From assembly GCA_902729315.2 (NCBI GenBank), contig LR746266.1:3482759-3546758 (forward strand): a DNA stretch of 64,000 nucleotides. The letters are read 5' to 3'. Below are positions 45,798 to 58,124 of the stretch, piece by piece. The stretch is from Spirodela intermedia (Eukaryota; Streptophyta; Magnoliopsida; Alismatales; Araceae). Under the pieces are notes generated by a model. It was not told where the DNA came from and ran no database searches. It saw nothing but the letters and a program-made list of their open reading frames with translations. Position 1 is the stretch's first letter, and the number at the start of each line of letters is the position of its first letter. The translations under genes and the position numbers were made by a program.

Positions 45798-48700
45798 ATG
45801 GGAGACAGGTCGAAGGTTGCCGGCGACGAGGGGGAGAGGCCCCTCCCGAAGCTCCCAATCCCGGGGAGTCGCAACATCCTCATAACCAGCGCTCTTCCAT
45901 ACGTCAACAACGTCCCCCATCTTGGCAACATCATCGGCTGTAACTGCCCCCCCTTCTCTCTCTGCCCCGTACTCTGCGTTTAGTTCCTACTGTTTCTCGG
46001 TGCCTCTTTCGGCGAGCTGTTTGATCGGATGCCTGCTAATTCTGCTTTCCATGGATGAATTTAAAGGCGTGCTGAGCGCGGACGTCTTCGCGCGTTATTG
46101 CCGGCTGCGGGGCTATAACGCTATATACATATGCGGGACCGACGAGTACGGCACCGCCACTGAGACCAAGGCCATGGAAGAAAACTGCACCCCCAAGCAG
46201 ATTTGCGACAAGTCAGTGAAAATATCGGGCGTGGGATTAAACTTTAGTTGCTGATTCCTAACGTAATCAGTCAGCTGCACTTTTGTCAACCCGTCCACAC
46301 TGGAAATCCACCTTGTTGAAATGATTTCCCCCCGCATGACGCATCGCATTTCTTTATGGCCAGACAAAAATGATCTTGAATGCCAATAGTTAAATGATAT
46401 CATACTTCTTTTTCTGCTGACTTCTGTATGTTCTTGATGCACTTAGGTACCATGCTCTTCACAAAGAGGTTTATGAATGGTTCGACATCAGCTTTGACGA
46501 ATTTGGACGTACATCGACGCCACAGCAGACAGAGGTCTGCCAAGCTATTTTCCAGAAGCTCCTCGACAACAAATGGCTCTCAGAGAACACCATGCAACAG
46601 GTTATTCCTATCCGTTGTCACACAGATGAGAAAGTTCTCTTATTTTCCAAGGAAGTTCTGTGTTTCTGCGCTCTTCCTAAGCCTCCCTAAATGCAGCTTT
46701 ACTGCAATACATGTGAGCGATTCCTGGCGGATCGGCTTGTGGAAGGTGTATGTCCAACTCCAGGTTGTAACTATGAGTCTGCGCGGGGGGACCAATGCGA
46801 GAACTGTGGCAAGCTTTTAAACCCAACTGAACTGAATGATCCTAGGTGTAAGGTATACGTCCTGCATGACCTCGAAAGACGCCGCCAGTTTTAACAACTT
46901 CTGTTTGATGACACTGTTGGTTCCTCCTTTTTATTCATTTGTCATAGGTGTGCGGCAGAACCCCGCAAATCCGTGACACTGATCATCTATTTTTAGAGCT
47001 TCCTCTGCTCAAAGATAAATTGGAGGATTACATCAACAAGATGTCAGTGGCGGGTGGTTGGAGTCAAAATGCTATTCAAGGCACATATGCATGGCTAAAG
47101 GAAGGCCTTAAATCTCGTTGTATTACGAGGGATCTCAAATGGGGTGTTCCTGTTCCACACGACAAGTATAAAGACAAGGTTTTTAACTAAATCCACGCAA
47201 ATTTCTGTCTACTGTGTCTCTATCTGATGTTCTTTGGCTTGCTTTTTTTTTCTTTCTTGATGTGGTAAAAACCCCGTCCCATTATCTGTTGAAAGCAATG
47301 CCACCCTTAAATGGCTAGACTTGGATTGTGCTTGATAAAATTCCCTAGGCATGCTGAAAACAAGAGCAATGAAAGACCTCATCATCTAGTTGAGGATGAT
47401 ATTTACCATAGGGGGAATAACTCCGGTGAGAACAATAGTGGACTTGTTGAATCAACTTTTTCCGTGTCCATAATACCAAAGGAAGACATGATATCTGTGA
47501 AAAACAGAAAACTTACCCTGCTTAACTATATAGTAAGAATTCAAAGGTTTTGAAAGTGGAATGTTTTTCTTTTCAGGTTTTCTATGTCTGGTTTGATGCA
47601 CCAATTGGATATATCTCAATCACTTCATGTTATACAACGGAATGGGAAAAGTGGTGGAAAGATCCCGATAATGTGGAGTTATATCAGTTTATGGGCAAGG
47701 ATAACGTCCCTTTTCACACGGTATTTTTTCTTTCCCCTACATCTGTTGGACGTTGTGTCACTTGGTCTTTGGTTTGTCCAGTTCTGTACTGTCGTAGGAG
47801 ATAAAAAAAATTCCCGAAGAAAGCAAGATGGCTATGTTGATTCTCATACAGGATATACCTGGAGTTTCTTTGGCACAAGCTTGCTCATCTCTTCAACCTT
47901 CCAGAATGTTTTTGTAGAGAAACCTGGATGAACGGAATGTTCTTTCATGAAAATAATTCCTCATATTTCTCTCAAAACTTTTGAATAATGGAAATTTCTA
48001 TTGGCAGACTCGAAAAGAACAACTTTATCTGCACGCTCTGTTGTTTCTAGTTTTTATGAAACAAACAGTCTGTTGAGTGGTCTTATGTAGAGCTTGATAA
48101 GTTTCGTATGATTATCAAATTACCAGGTTATGTTCCCTTCCAGTCTTCTTGGGACTGGTGAAGCGTGGACTCTAATGAAGACTATCAGTGTGACAGAGTA
48201 CTTGAATTATGAATCAGGTATTCTCCACCATATTTCTGACTTGTTTCCATGGCATGTACCATCAAAATCCATCTTCATAAGGGGAAGTGTCTCTAAGATA
48301 ATGAACTGGTTCAAAGTGTCTCAAAGAAAAACTGGTCCATATCATTGACTCCGATCTATCCCATCATTTAATTTTTAAACACAGAGGAAGAAAATATATG
48401 TAACCAATGAACGTGTTGAACGGATATATATCAAGAAATTTTATCGCGTCTTGTTGTCGAGGGTGCGGATTCAAGTAGCTCTCCTATTTCTCACTTATCC
48501 TCTACACCATCTTTGGGATGGGCTCACAAAAGATGTCTGCTCTTTTCTTCTTTCCCAGGCCATAGATAGCAGCCTTCTCATGTTGAGGAATTGTGTGATG
48601 ATGGTGGCGCTGAATTGCTGTGGTTTATACGTTTGGTACCCATAGCTTGCCCCCCGTAAGATCTCCGCATTCGGAGTTGTTCCTGATCTTAAAACCATGA

Positions 48701-51700
48701 AGAACATATGTGATGATTTTAGATGAAGCAACGTGCTTAACTTTAAGTTTCAGATTTATCAGCACACACGGAAATTGTGGTTGGGATAGCTTACCTTGAG
48801 TTTTAGCTAGTGCCAAGATAACAGAACTCTATTTGCATAACGTGGTGTGGCAACTACTGGTAGGAGAAAGAGTGTCCTGCATCTCAAAGGTATCATTGGC
48901 AAAAGAAGACACCTTTCCGTGCGAATAAGTATGTTGGTTCAGTCTTTCTGGGTTTGATGTGGAGAAGCACGTCTGTAATTTCCTACATTGAAAAGAAAAG
49001 AAGAACCGTCTGGCGTAAAATTGAAAAATGTAACATGATACCGAGGTACCTAGACAGTCGTCGATTAGTGTTCCTGATCCCCGAACAAACAGTGCATGTA
49101 ACTAAAAGTTTTATGGGAAGGGTTGGCTGACTTTGACCTTTTGTGGTTCTCCTTGTGGCCATTTGTTACTGACTTCCCTGCTTAAAGAATGGATGCATAG
49201 TTTTTTTGAATTCGGCTGGGTATGACAGCTTTTGGTTGACCTAGTTGTCTAATTTCAGTCTGACTGAACTACATGATTCTTAGTTAACATTACCAGAAAA
49301 ATATACTCTTTCTTATCTCTTCATTTTGTGTGCGTTTACATTGTAAACAACCGGATAGATTTGTGAGTATTGGTTTGATTTTTCCTTCTCATGCAGGAAA
49401 GTTCTCCAAAAGTAAAGGCATTGGGGTTTTTGGTAATGACGCTAAGGATACAAAAATTCCTTCAGAAGTATGGAGATATTATTTGCTAACTAATAGACCT
49501 GAGGTGAGTCCTAATAAGGAATGGGCGTCTCCTTGCTTTGTTTTGTTATAGCCAATTTCTTGTTTTCTCGTGTACTAAGCTTTTATTCTTTTTTTAATGC
49601 CTCAGGTATCAGATACTCTCTTTACCTGGGCAGACTTGCAGGCTAAGCTAAACAATGAGCTGCTGAATAATCTTGGAAACTTCATAAACCGTGTCTTGAG
49701 TTTCATTGCCAAACCTTCAGGTTAATTTTACTATTTTACGATAGCGTCTGATCATTTATATCCCGGCAATGTCCATTCCCATCGGGTATTATCTCCATGT
49801 ATTGATAGGGCATTAGCAAACCGATTCACCATCCATCTCAGTATTCTCGGATGAAAATGCCTAACCGACGATAAAAGGATTCTCTGTGAGAAAAAATTTG
49901 GGCGTCAAAGAGTCAATAGAGACTGCCAATAGAAATGTCAACGATGATGAGGGAGTAACAAATATTCTTGACTAGGAACAGGGAGGTGGCCACGGTGGCT
50001 TGCTTCCGTAAAGTGACTATTCGTGCCTATTTTTTTTCTGTGATGTTTTCTTTATCTTCATAACTGATCATTGGACCTCTTCACCAAGAAGGCTGCCAAT
50101 TTGATAAAACCATTTCTTATTTTGGTGATATCAACTCCATGTCTATTTCCTTCCAGTCTTTTATTAGCTTTATTATTTAATCACAATCAATTTTTCCTCC
50201 GTATCCACCTCATTGATATTTTGTATGACTTGGAGTGTCACCTTTGAAAGTCTATTTATGTTATTGTGTATCTTTTTCTGATGTTTTTGGCTAAATTGTA
50301 TCCCTATCCGGTGAAGATGATAGTTTGTTGTATGATTTGGTCAAATATAAAATATTGACAGTCAATCATCCCTTTTCAGGACAAGGGTATAATTCAATTA
50401 TCCCCGACGCTCCCAATCCAGCGTCGTATCATAAAACCAAAATCTTGGCAGAGAAAGTTGGCGTTTACGTTGATCAGTATATTGATGCCATGGAAAAGGT
50501 TACTGGATACTCTATCATTAGATTTTCCTGTGCCCTTCATAGAGAGTTCAGATTACCTTGGAGCTATCCGCTCTCCAAGATGTGGCAACGAGCTTTGATG
50601 GCCTTGATTTTCTGTCCGCTTTCATCTTGCTCTAGACGAGTCAAATTATTTAAACCAAGATCTATTTTACGCAGGTAAAACTAAAACAGGGCCTTAAAAC
50701 TGCGATGAGCATTTCAAGTGAGGGGAATTCTTATCTGCAGGTAAGTTAATGTTCTCTCTGTTTATTTTTTTACGTACAAGTAACATCATCTCTGAAATCC
50801 ATTTGCCTTTCGAAAATGTATGCAGGACAGTCAATTCTGGAAGCTTTATAAGGAAGATCCTTCATCATGTGCCATTGTGATGAAGACTTCTGTTGGAATC
50901 GTGTATCTTCTAGCAACATTACTGGAACCTTTCATGCCATCCTTTTCCATCGAGGTAATTTAAATTTCTGAACGCACTCCATCATCATCCACCAAATTCC
51001 ATTTAATTCAGAAAACATGGACATTCCGAATATTTTTTTGTTTTTTTTTGCTTTTGGTGGCATAAAGGTTCTGAAACAGCTCAACTTGTATCCGGATGCT
51101 CAACTTTCACTTTGCGATGAGAAAGGGTTTATCAATAGAGCCAAAAGTCCATGGGATCTTATACTATCTGGACACAAAATAGGCACGCCACGCCCCCTCT
51201 TCAAGGAACTGGTATGCATGCCCATTTTTTCTATGTTCTTTTGATTTTCTTTATGCGTTGGGTGCTTGTCAATCAGACGGGAAATTGAAAAGTTTCGCGC
51301 AAGCATGAGACCATGATCCCTGATGATCACTTTTTATGCAGAAAGATGAAGACATTGAATTTTTTAGGCAAAAATTTGCTGGGTGCCAAGCCGATAGGAT
51401 TATAAAAGCACAAGCTGATGCAAAAATAGTAGCGGAACAGGTCAAGGGCCTGACAGTTTCAGGTTTAGTCACTGTTTCCCGAGTGACCTTGCGTTAGCTT
51501 TCCTCGAATGCACAATTTGTGGCCTAAATGCGCGCATGCTCTTATTTCCCCTCATTTTCTTTCAACAGGTTTTCAATGCCTTATCATTCTTCCTCCTCTC
51601 TCCCTTGAGTTTATCGCCTCTTACATGTTTTCTAGCTAAGGAGTTAAGGCTAAGCACCTTCTTACCCCTTCATTTCTTGAAGGGTGTTTTTGCTTCACAC

Positions 51701-52785
51701 GCCAGGCATCACATACTCCTGGGTCCAACTTACCATTCATGATAAAATTCTAAATTTCTATGAGTGTATCTGTTGAGGTGTAAGGATAATTATTCATTGG
51801 TATGCTATCTTTGGAATGAGAAGAAATATTTTGGAGATGCGCATTTACAAACCCATGAATTGTAGATACTTTTGTGCCATCGTTCCTCACAGCTTATGGA
51901 ACTCGATGGCTCCTTTCATCACAATCCATGCATTTTGTTCATTACAGATATTGATCTGGATTTCTTTATTTTTTTCCCATCTCCTCTCTCTCTCTCTCTC
52001 TCTCTCTTTGCAGAAAAGGGGAATAAACGGAAGCAAGGTAAGCCGCAACCGGAGTCAAAACCAGAGTCGGAGGAAATTTCTATTTCAAGGCTGGACATCC
52101 GCGTGGGTCTCATCACGCGAGTTGAGAAGCATCCCGCTGCCGACTCCCTTTATGTAGAAGAGATTGACGTCGGGGAAGCATCGACAAGAACTGTAGTCAG
52201 CGGGCTCGTCGCCCACGTTCCTCTTGAGGAGATGCAGGTCATCTCCCTTCTGTCTCCGAATCTATCTCCCTTCCGTTGACTGTCCCTGCCATTCTCCGCC
52301 GTTGACGCCAAGTGTTTTTCCTCCATGGGCAGAATCGCAGAGTGTGTGTTCTGTGCAATCTGAAACCAGCAGCAATGAGAGGGATAAAATCATGTGCGAT
52401 GCTCTTGGCTGCTACCAATGGTACCAAGGTAAGCCATCCCCTCCTCTCACAACTACACACACACTGAAACTTTGGATCGAAACAGACTATAGGGTTCTAC
52501 CGCAGCATCATTTTCTTGTTTTTGTCTCCTCCCCTCAAATGTAACTTGTCTCAGGTGGAGCTGGTTGAGCCGCCGGCGACTTCCCGCGTGGGGGAAAGAG
52601 TGACTTTCCCCGGATGCCCTGGTGAACCAGATGAGGTGCTCAACCCAAAGAAGAAAATCTGGGAGGCGTTGCAGCCCGATCTTCGCACAGATTCAGGGCT
52701 GACGGCGTGTTACAAGGATTTGCCCCTGACGACATCGGCAGGTGTGTGCAAGGTCAAGTCCATTACAAATGGTTCCATAAGATGA
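45798..52785 (+). CDS. Methionine--tRNA ligase with C-terminal EMAP-II-like tRNA-binding domain
   Basis: Seventeen exons give 804 residues (rice about 801): 45798-45939, 46067-46211, 46447-46600, 46697-46852, 46948-47178, 47577-47720, 48127-48217, 49397-49503, 49606-49720, 50380-50498, 50675-50740, 50826-50954, 51068-51211, 51342-51462, 52014-52237, 52333-52428, 52555-52785. It charges tRNA-Met with methionine in the cytosol. The class I signatures are HLGN (41-44, after ALPYVNNVP) and KFSKS (356-360). The zinc-knuckle region has four CxxC-like pairs (CNTC, CPTPGC, CENC, CGR). After a Lys/Glu/Pro linker, residues 643-804 form an OB-fold tRNA-binding domain ([25 protein letters not shown]) like EMAP II/Arc1p, as in plant cytosolic enzymes. 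All junctions are GT-AG. The ATG at 45798 is preferred over an in-frame one 18 bases upstream because MGDRSK... matches the family start and has no presequence. Confidence 0.95.
51982..52007 (+). repeat. (CT)n microsatellite forming an intron pyrimidine tract
   Basis: A CT dinucleotide run directly before the TTTGCAG acceptor of the MetRS exon at 52014. It serves as the whole polypyrimidine tract. Confidence 0.9.
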
Positions 52786-53357
52786 GACGCCCTCGCTCCC
52801 TCCCTCCCCTCCCTTCCGCTTCCTTCTCTTCCTCACAGGCTAATGAATATCGCACAAGCTCGTCTTTGGATAATAATATGCTGATATTACCGTCTGAACT
52901 TTGCGGACAAGGAATGCGGCGCCATATCTTACAAAGTCTTTGCTTCTGTCATTAACGATTCAAACTTTGAACAGCGAAAGCGGGAAGATCGCTCGAATAA
53001 TCCCCACAGGTTACACGAAGGAGGTTTTCTATGCTGCACTGTAGTCAGTCGGTTTCCGTCGTTGACTTGCCGTTCCAGAGGTCGTTCATCCGCAGGCATA
53101 TTCTGTGCTCTTCGTCTGCGTATGCTGGCTCCCATCCAGCTTGCATCAGAATGCGGATACTCGAGATGGATGGAAGTACAGCATAAAATGCGCGGAGGCT
53201 GTATTCTGTGCTCTTCGTCTTTGTCTGCGTATGATGGATGGAAGTACAGAATGCGGGTATACCTTTGATCCATCGTGGAGCATGGGTGGTCTTGTTCCTT
53301 CTTGGCGTCTGTTAGATTCTTGTCGGCTTCGACCTGATTTTATCAGCACGAGGCGTG
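52786..53357. other. MetRS 3' region with a local duplication
   Basis: Convergent spacer of about 570 bases. TATTCTGTGCTCTTCGTCT occurs at 53099 and again at 53202, and GATGGATGGAAGTACA at 53166 and 53229. This shows a rearranged tandem duplication of about 100 bases. No coding sequence is supported. Confidence 0.7.
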
Positions 53358-54102
53358 TCAGCTACGATGATGATGCACGTTAGGAGAACAGAACGTGGCG
53401 AGAGCATTCTTCGAGGTGCGCACCGTGAGGACGACGACCGTCACGTCGTCGGGCTCGCCGCCGGTCCATGGGAGCCCCTCCGCCCGGCAGGCCGCCGCGA
53501 AGGGAGTGTCTTTACTTCCGGAGAAGGCAGCGACGGGCGCCGCCTCCAAGGCGTGAGCTATGTCCGACGCGGTTCTGAGGAGGCGCTCCGCTCGCTCTTT
53601 CGTCACCAGGGCGACGATCTCCTTGTCGAAGAGCCCGTCGGTTGCCGCCACGACGACGTCGCCCAATGCGAGCTGCACCGTGAAGCTCATGGCACTGTCG
53701 AGCGGATCGCGTTGGTCCGCACAACCATGAATCCGCTGTCGCCGATGCTGATCACCTCGACGCACGCCGTCGACGTCCCCTGGCGGTCGTCCCCGCCAGT
53801 GCGGTCTTCAGCGTCTCTTGCAGCAGGGTCCCGATGGCTCCACTGTAGGAGAGTCGTCTGATCTGGGCGTCGCAGGAGGACATGGGCTACCGGGCGACCT
53901 CGCCGGCGTCGATCCCTCGCCTGCTCCAGCTGCCGATCCCGTCGGCCACGCCGAATGCGTTTGGGGTCCAAAAGCCACTCGGCAGGTAGTGCCGCTTGAA
54001 GGGACGGGGTGCAGAGAAGGGGAGAGGGTGGCCATTCCCTCGGATCTCGACGGGAGCTGGTTCTTGATTCTGGCGGGGACAGAGCGAGAGACAGAGAGAC
54101 AA
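53358..54102 (-). pseudogene. Broken protein phosphatase 2C (PP2C) gene
   Basis: On the minus strand the pieces of a plant PP2C (BIPP2C1/PP2C55/PP2C80 type) follow in order but not in one frame. The first frame gives AFGVADGIGSWSRRGIDAGEVAR and then TAG at 53887-53889, exactly where the family has Glu in AREL(M); the same frame then runs on as PMSSCDAQ. A frame change follows to GTSTACVEVISIGDSGFMVVR. A second change leads to PLDSAMSFTVQLALGDVVVAATDGLFDKEIVALV and ends GGEPDDVTVVVLTVR. The stretch between GFMVVR and the next piece, where relatives have the FRSPxQQHxFNxPYQL block, is missing, as is the N-terminal GEDAHF metal-binding motif. No pair of splice sites repairs these breaks. PP2Cs are Mg/Mn-dependent Ser/Thr phosphatases; this copy should be inactive. 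An assembly error is possible but would need several independent faults. Confidence 0.78.
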
Positions 54103-56360
54103 GAGAGGTAGAGAGACAAGGAGAAGGTGGCGGGAAGAGGAAGAAACGGGAGGGAGAATTATCGGGTCCTCCGAAAGAGTAGCCGGCGAACCGCGGGGGG
54201 TTTATATGGTGGCGGGTCCGCGATGGAACGGAACGACCCATAAGTTAGGGGGTTGTGGGGGGGCTAACTACTTGATTATCTCCTAATATGTCAGGCTAAT
54301 CTCCTTTGGCGATTTTCCTTGTTATAATCTCCCTCAGGACGTCCAATTTTCGATTTATTTTCTTTCTCGCCGGCTAATTTCCTATAAATAAAATAATTGT
54401 TCATTTTGTGGCAAAAAAATATCCGGGCAGGTCCTTTCATGGATCATCCTCCACATCCAAAATTTATTTTTCGAGGGTATTTCTTTATTTTCTCAGGCAT
54501 CCAATTGATGTTATCGTGTTATTATTTTTACAGTGAAAGCCTTATTTTCAGTTCTCCACATAATTTCGAGGAATTTTATTTTTTTTACATCACTCGGACC
54601 CACTAATGACCAACAATTTATCCGCAGAGAGTTTTCATAATATTTTACCAAATAAAACCTTGTTCTCGCATGCTCAAAACCTTGTTCTCGCATGCTCCAT
54701 TCTCATGGGGTGACAGGACACGGGGAGGATTAAAAAGGGAAAATATCTCAAATATTGTATGATTATCCCATTATTCTAGATGATGCATAAATCAGATGAA
54801 GAATCAGTCTTTGCTCCAAGGTAGCTGCCCTACTCCCATAATGTTAAAAAAATATTTACTTCGCAAGAACAAGAAGGATGTCCCAAATATTACGGGGCAA
54901 GCGTTGAAAATATATTTATTTCCCAAGCAAGTTTATCTTCTGGTGAGGGATACGGGGGGGCAAGAGAGAGAGAGAGAGAGGGAGAGAGCAGAATAATAGT
55001 CCGTACTGTGAATACAGCCAATCATTTCACAAGTGCGAGTAAAATATCATAATCTTTCTTTGAGTGTGACAGCATCTGCGACATTCACGGCCAATGGTTT
55101 CACAGGTGTAAAGCATTTACACCCCCCTCTCTCTCTCCTCTTCTCTCTCCAGAAGATTTAGGAGCCGACGTAATCTCTGAAAACACCAAGCCTTCTGGCC
55201 TTCCCAGAACAACGTGGTCGATAGTAATCGGAAAGGAAGGGGAAGACTAAACGGCAGAGATGTTGTTGCAGTGGAGAGAACACGCCACTTCAAAGATCAT
55301 TAAGAATGAATAAATTACAATCACATACTGAGCTCACGCAATCACCATCATAGGATGTAGTCCCAGAGGAAAAATTAATGAATCAAGGATGAAGTACAAT
55401 ACACTGACCCCACTCAATCACCAGAAAAGGGGAAAAATGGATTTTGACTGTGATTTCTAGGAGCAGGGAAAAGGGGGGGGGCATTGGGATATCAAATTGA
55501 CCAAAACTCATCAGTTTATCAGGAGCCAGATTAGAAAACGCGGTCAACTATACTCTAGATATGAAGACTTCATTGGGGAGAGAGCTTCAAGGATTTTACC
55601 CCACGAAAGAGCTGCGTTCCTAATCCGAGAAATAATTGCTGCCCTCAACAAGTCAGATAAGATCCAGTCATTTTGATTCTTGCTACAAGAAAGGCAAATT
55701 AAACCGAACTCCAAGAGAATGTTAAGGAAATTGACCTAGCTACCTATGGTTCTTGATGCTTCAGGAGCCCACGTCTCCAAGGCACTTCATATTTCAAACT
55801 CCGAGAGCTGGGGTTGGTTATGCTTCAAATAAACATATCCAATGGGAACAGTAGACTTTGGAGAGCTGATATTTTGTATTGTCCCTCAAGATTCTTCAGT
55901 CCTGTAAAAAGTCAACTGGACAAAAGCAAGAAAAAAAAATCCTAGACCATGGAAGCAACTCTCTTGGTCTTCTCTAGAGTTATTTACATCAATGCCTTCT
56001 GCGTGTGTTTATTTCGCCTTCTAGAAGGGCAACATCAGACGGATTAATAAGCTGGAAATAATGCCTCCCATATGCATTGGTGGACGCCCACCTTAGAAGC
56101 TTCACACAGAGAAATCCTGCGAGGTGCACTGCTTTGAACCTCCCTCCAGCAATAAAACCACCAATTCACCCAATCCAATGCCACAGTTATCCTTGTTCTG
56201 TCCTTGTTCCAATGCGGCACATGTGGACGACAAAAGAACTCATCCTTCACAACAGCCTGGCATTCATCAGCATTCAAATGCGTATATCTCCTGCATCTGA
56301 CATCCATAACTGATGTCCACAGAGATTCCTCCCAAGAAGAATTTCTCTGCACCTCCACTG
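54103..56360. other. Spacer between the PP2C remnant and the PPR gene
   Basis: About 2.2 kb, AT-rich up to 55000, without a supported gene. A GA run lies at about 54963-54987. A small direct repeat of CCTTGTTCTCGCATGCTC is at 54658 and 54679. The part next to 56361 is probably the 3' untranslated region of the PPR gene; a 108-codon frame there has no recognisable features. Confidence 0.5.
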
Positions 56361-57929
56361 TTAAGCGCATGTCAAATCCTTCAGAAACTTTTCTGGAATG
56401 CGCATCTGTGTGCTGATTTTTGATAGTAGCCCCACAGTTGAGTGTGAGTTGCCAGATCTACGAAGACCCTCGACAAGTTCAACCAGTAGGCTCTCCTGAG
56501 GAGTTATCGATCCGTGGAGCATCTCCCCCAGTGCCTCCGCAGCTCCTTCAAAATCCTGGTTCTTACAAAATGTGGATATCAAGAGATGAAAGGTCTCCGG
56601 ATTCAGCTGATGCCCACACCTCTTCATTGCCTTATAAATCTGAAACGCCCTCTCGGAGTTCTGCCTCCTGCATTGCCCCGTTACGAGAGCAGAAAAAATC
56701 GAAGCATTGGGAAATAAATTCTCTTTTTCGAGCTCTTTCACCAGGGACTCTGCTTTCTTCGTCTTCCCCTCTTTGCATAGCCCCATGATCAGGGCGTTGT
56801 AAGTGAGAATATCAGCCTGAAGCCCATCTCTTACCATCTCTTCACGCAGCCTCAGACCCATCTCGCTGTTGCTAACTTCACTGTAGCCATTTATGAGAGT
56901 GTTGTAGGTCACGATATTAGGACCTATCTGAGCAGTCTTCATCTTGTTGAAAACCTTATTCGCCTCTTCTAATCTGCCTTCCTTGCAGAACCCATGGATG
57001 AGTGTGTTGTATGTCACCACATTCGGGTGCAAACCCCTGCTTATCATCGCGTTCATGAGATTCAGGGCGGATTCTAGGAGGCCTTTCTTGCAGTGGCCGT
57101 CGATCAGTGTGTTGAACGTGGTGATCATGGGGCTTAATCCCTTCCTCTCCATATCTTCGAACACACCCATGGCCTTCTCCAGTTTCCCTGAATTACAAAG
57201 AGCGCACATAACCATGTTCAGCGTGTACGCATTCGGCGAAATCCCGCATCTGCTCATTTCCCTGTAGAACGTCAAAATAATGTCCGTCCGATCGAAATCC
57301 AGCAGCGAGCTCAGGAGAGCGTTGCACGACTTGACGGTCGGTAAGAACCCGAAGTCCCTCATCCTCTGGAAGGTCTCGGTGGCGTCCCTGAACTTCTTCA
57401 TGTGAGCGTAGGTCTTGAAGAGGGAGTCGAACACGCGCGGCGACGAGTCGCAGAGCCGGTACGAGTAGAGGAGGGCGTCAAAGAGGTCCAGGCCGGTCCC
57501 CGCTGCCTTCGGGATGACACTCTTCCTCAGGATGGACTCGGCAGGCCTGAACCTCCCGGATCTGGTCAGAATGTGGAGGATCAGGGCTTGGTTCTCTAGG
57601 GTGTGGAGCCCGGGGTTCTGGAGCAGAGTCCAGTCGAAGAACTCGAGGGAGAGGACGGGGTCCCTCTGGACTCTCAGGAGTACGTGCTTCACCCGCAAGG
57701 GTGTGAGGCCACCGGCGAGGGCGTCGAGCCGGGGCCACTCCCCGCTGACCAGGTGGCTGTGAGCGACGGTCACGAAGTCAAGGTCCTGCCCCACCGGCTC
57801 CGCGATCGATCGGTGGGGAACCGGCATACTTCCCGGGAATCGACTGATGGGCCTGAGGACGGACGCGGTTACCTCCTTTCCGTTCTCCGGCAAGGTGCAG
57901 AGCCGGCGCCGGAGAAGGACGCCGTTCAT
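56361..57929 (-). CDS. P-class PPR protein, At4g26680-like, probably mitochondrial
   Basis: A single exon of 522 residues, against 521 for Arabidopsis At4g26680, which it resembles throughout. Shared blocks include VPHRSIAEPVGQDLDFVTVA, FDALLYSYRLCDSSPRVFDS and YTLNMVMCALCNSGKL. The N-terminus (MNGVLLRRRLCTLPENG) is Arg-rich and fits a mitochondrial presequence. About nine P-type repeats cover residues 190-500. There are no E/DYW domains, so a role in RNA stability, splicing or translation is likely rather than editing. The GC-rich 5' third and less GC-rich 3' part follow the gradient seen in other genes here. Two GGCCCA site II elements lie about 125-150 bases upstream of the ATG. Confidence 0.93.
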   Translation of the reverse strand: MNGVLLRRRLCTLPENGKEVTASVLRPISRFPGSMPVPHRSIAEPVGQDLDFVTVAHSHLVSGEWPRLDALAGGLTPLRVKHVLLRVQRDPVLSLEFFDWTLLQNPGLHTLENQALILHILTRSGRFRPAESILRKSVIPKAAGTGLDLFDALLYSYRLCDSSPRVFDSLFKTYAHMKKFRDATETFQRMRDFGFLPTVKSCNALLSSLLDFDRTDIILTFYREMSRCGISPNAYTLNMVMCALCNSGKLEKAMGVFEDMERKGLSPMITTFNTLIDGHCKKGLLESALNLMNAMISRGLHPNVVTYNTLIHGFCKEGRLEEANKVFNKMKTAQIGPNIVTYNTLINGYSEVSNSEMGLRLREEMVRDGLQADILTYNALIMGLCKEGKTKKAESLVKELEKENLFPNASIFSALVTGQCRRQNSERAFQIYKAMKRCGHQLNPETFHLLISTFCKNQDFEGAAEALGEMLHGSITPQESLLVELVEGLRRSGNSHSTVGLLSKISTQMRIPEKFLKDLTCA

Positions 57930-58050
57930 CTTCCGCCGGAGCCTTCCCTATCTGTCTTCTCCTGGTGGAAGCAAGCATCAGGGGCGGCTTCCACCCTTAC
58001 GCCTTTCCCCGCACCAAAGACAGTTGAAACGACTCAGCCTAATTAGGCAT

Positions 58051-58082
58051 AGGCCCAAAAAAAACTGGATAAATGTGGCCCA
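58051..58082 (-). promoter_or_regulatory. Pair of site II elements upstream of the PPR gene
   Basis: GGCCCA at 58052-58057 and 58077-58082 read TGGGCC on the coding strand of the PPR gene at 57929. Spacing and distance fit the site II arrangement of nuclear genes for mitochondrial proteins. Confidence 0.5.
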
Positions 58083-58102
58083 ATTAAACATCTCCGGGTT
58101 GC

Positions 58103-58124
58103 CCTCTCTCTCTCTCTCTCTCTC
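58103..58124 (+). repeat. (TC)n microsatellite
   Basis: A TC dinucleotide run of about 22 bases in the 690-base spacer between the PPR gene and the serine acetyltransferase gene. The rest of that spacer shows no gene. Confidence 0.9.

Noticed and set aside
56044-56370. 108-codon minus-strand frame just after the PPR stop codon
   Set aside because: Probably the PPR 3' untranslated region; no domain, and no ribosome re-initiation is expected in a plant mRNA.
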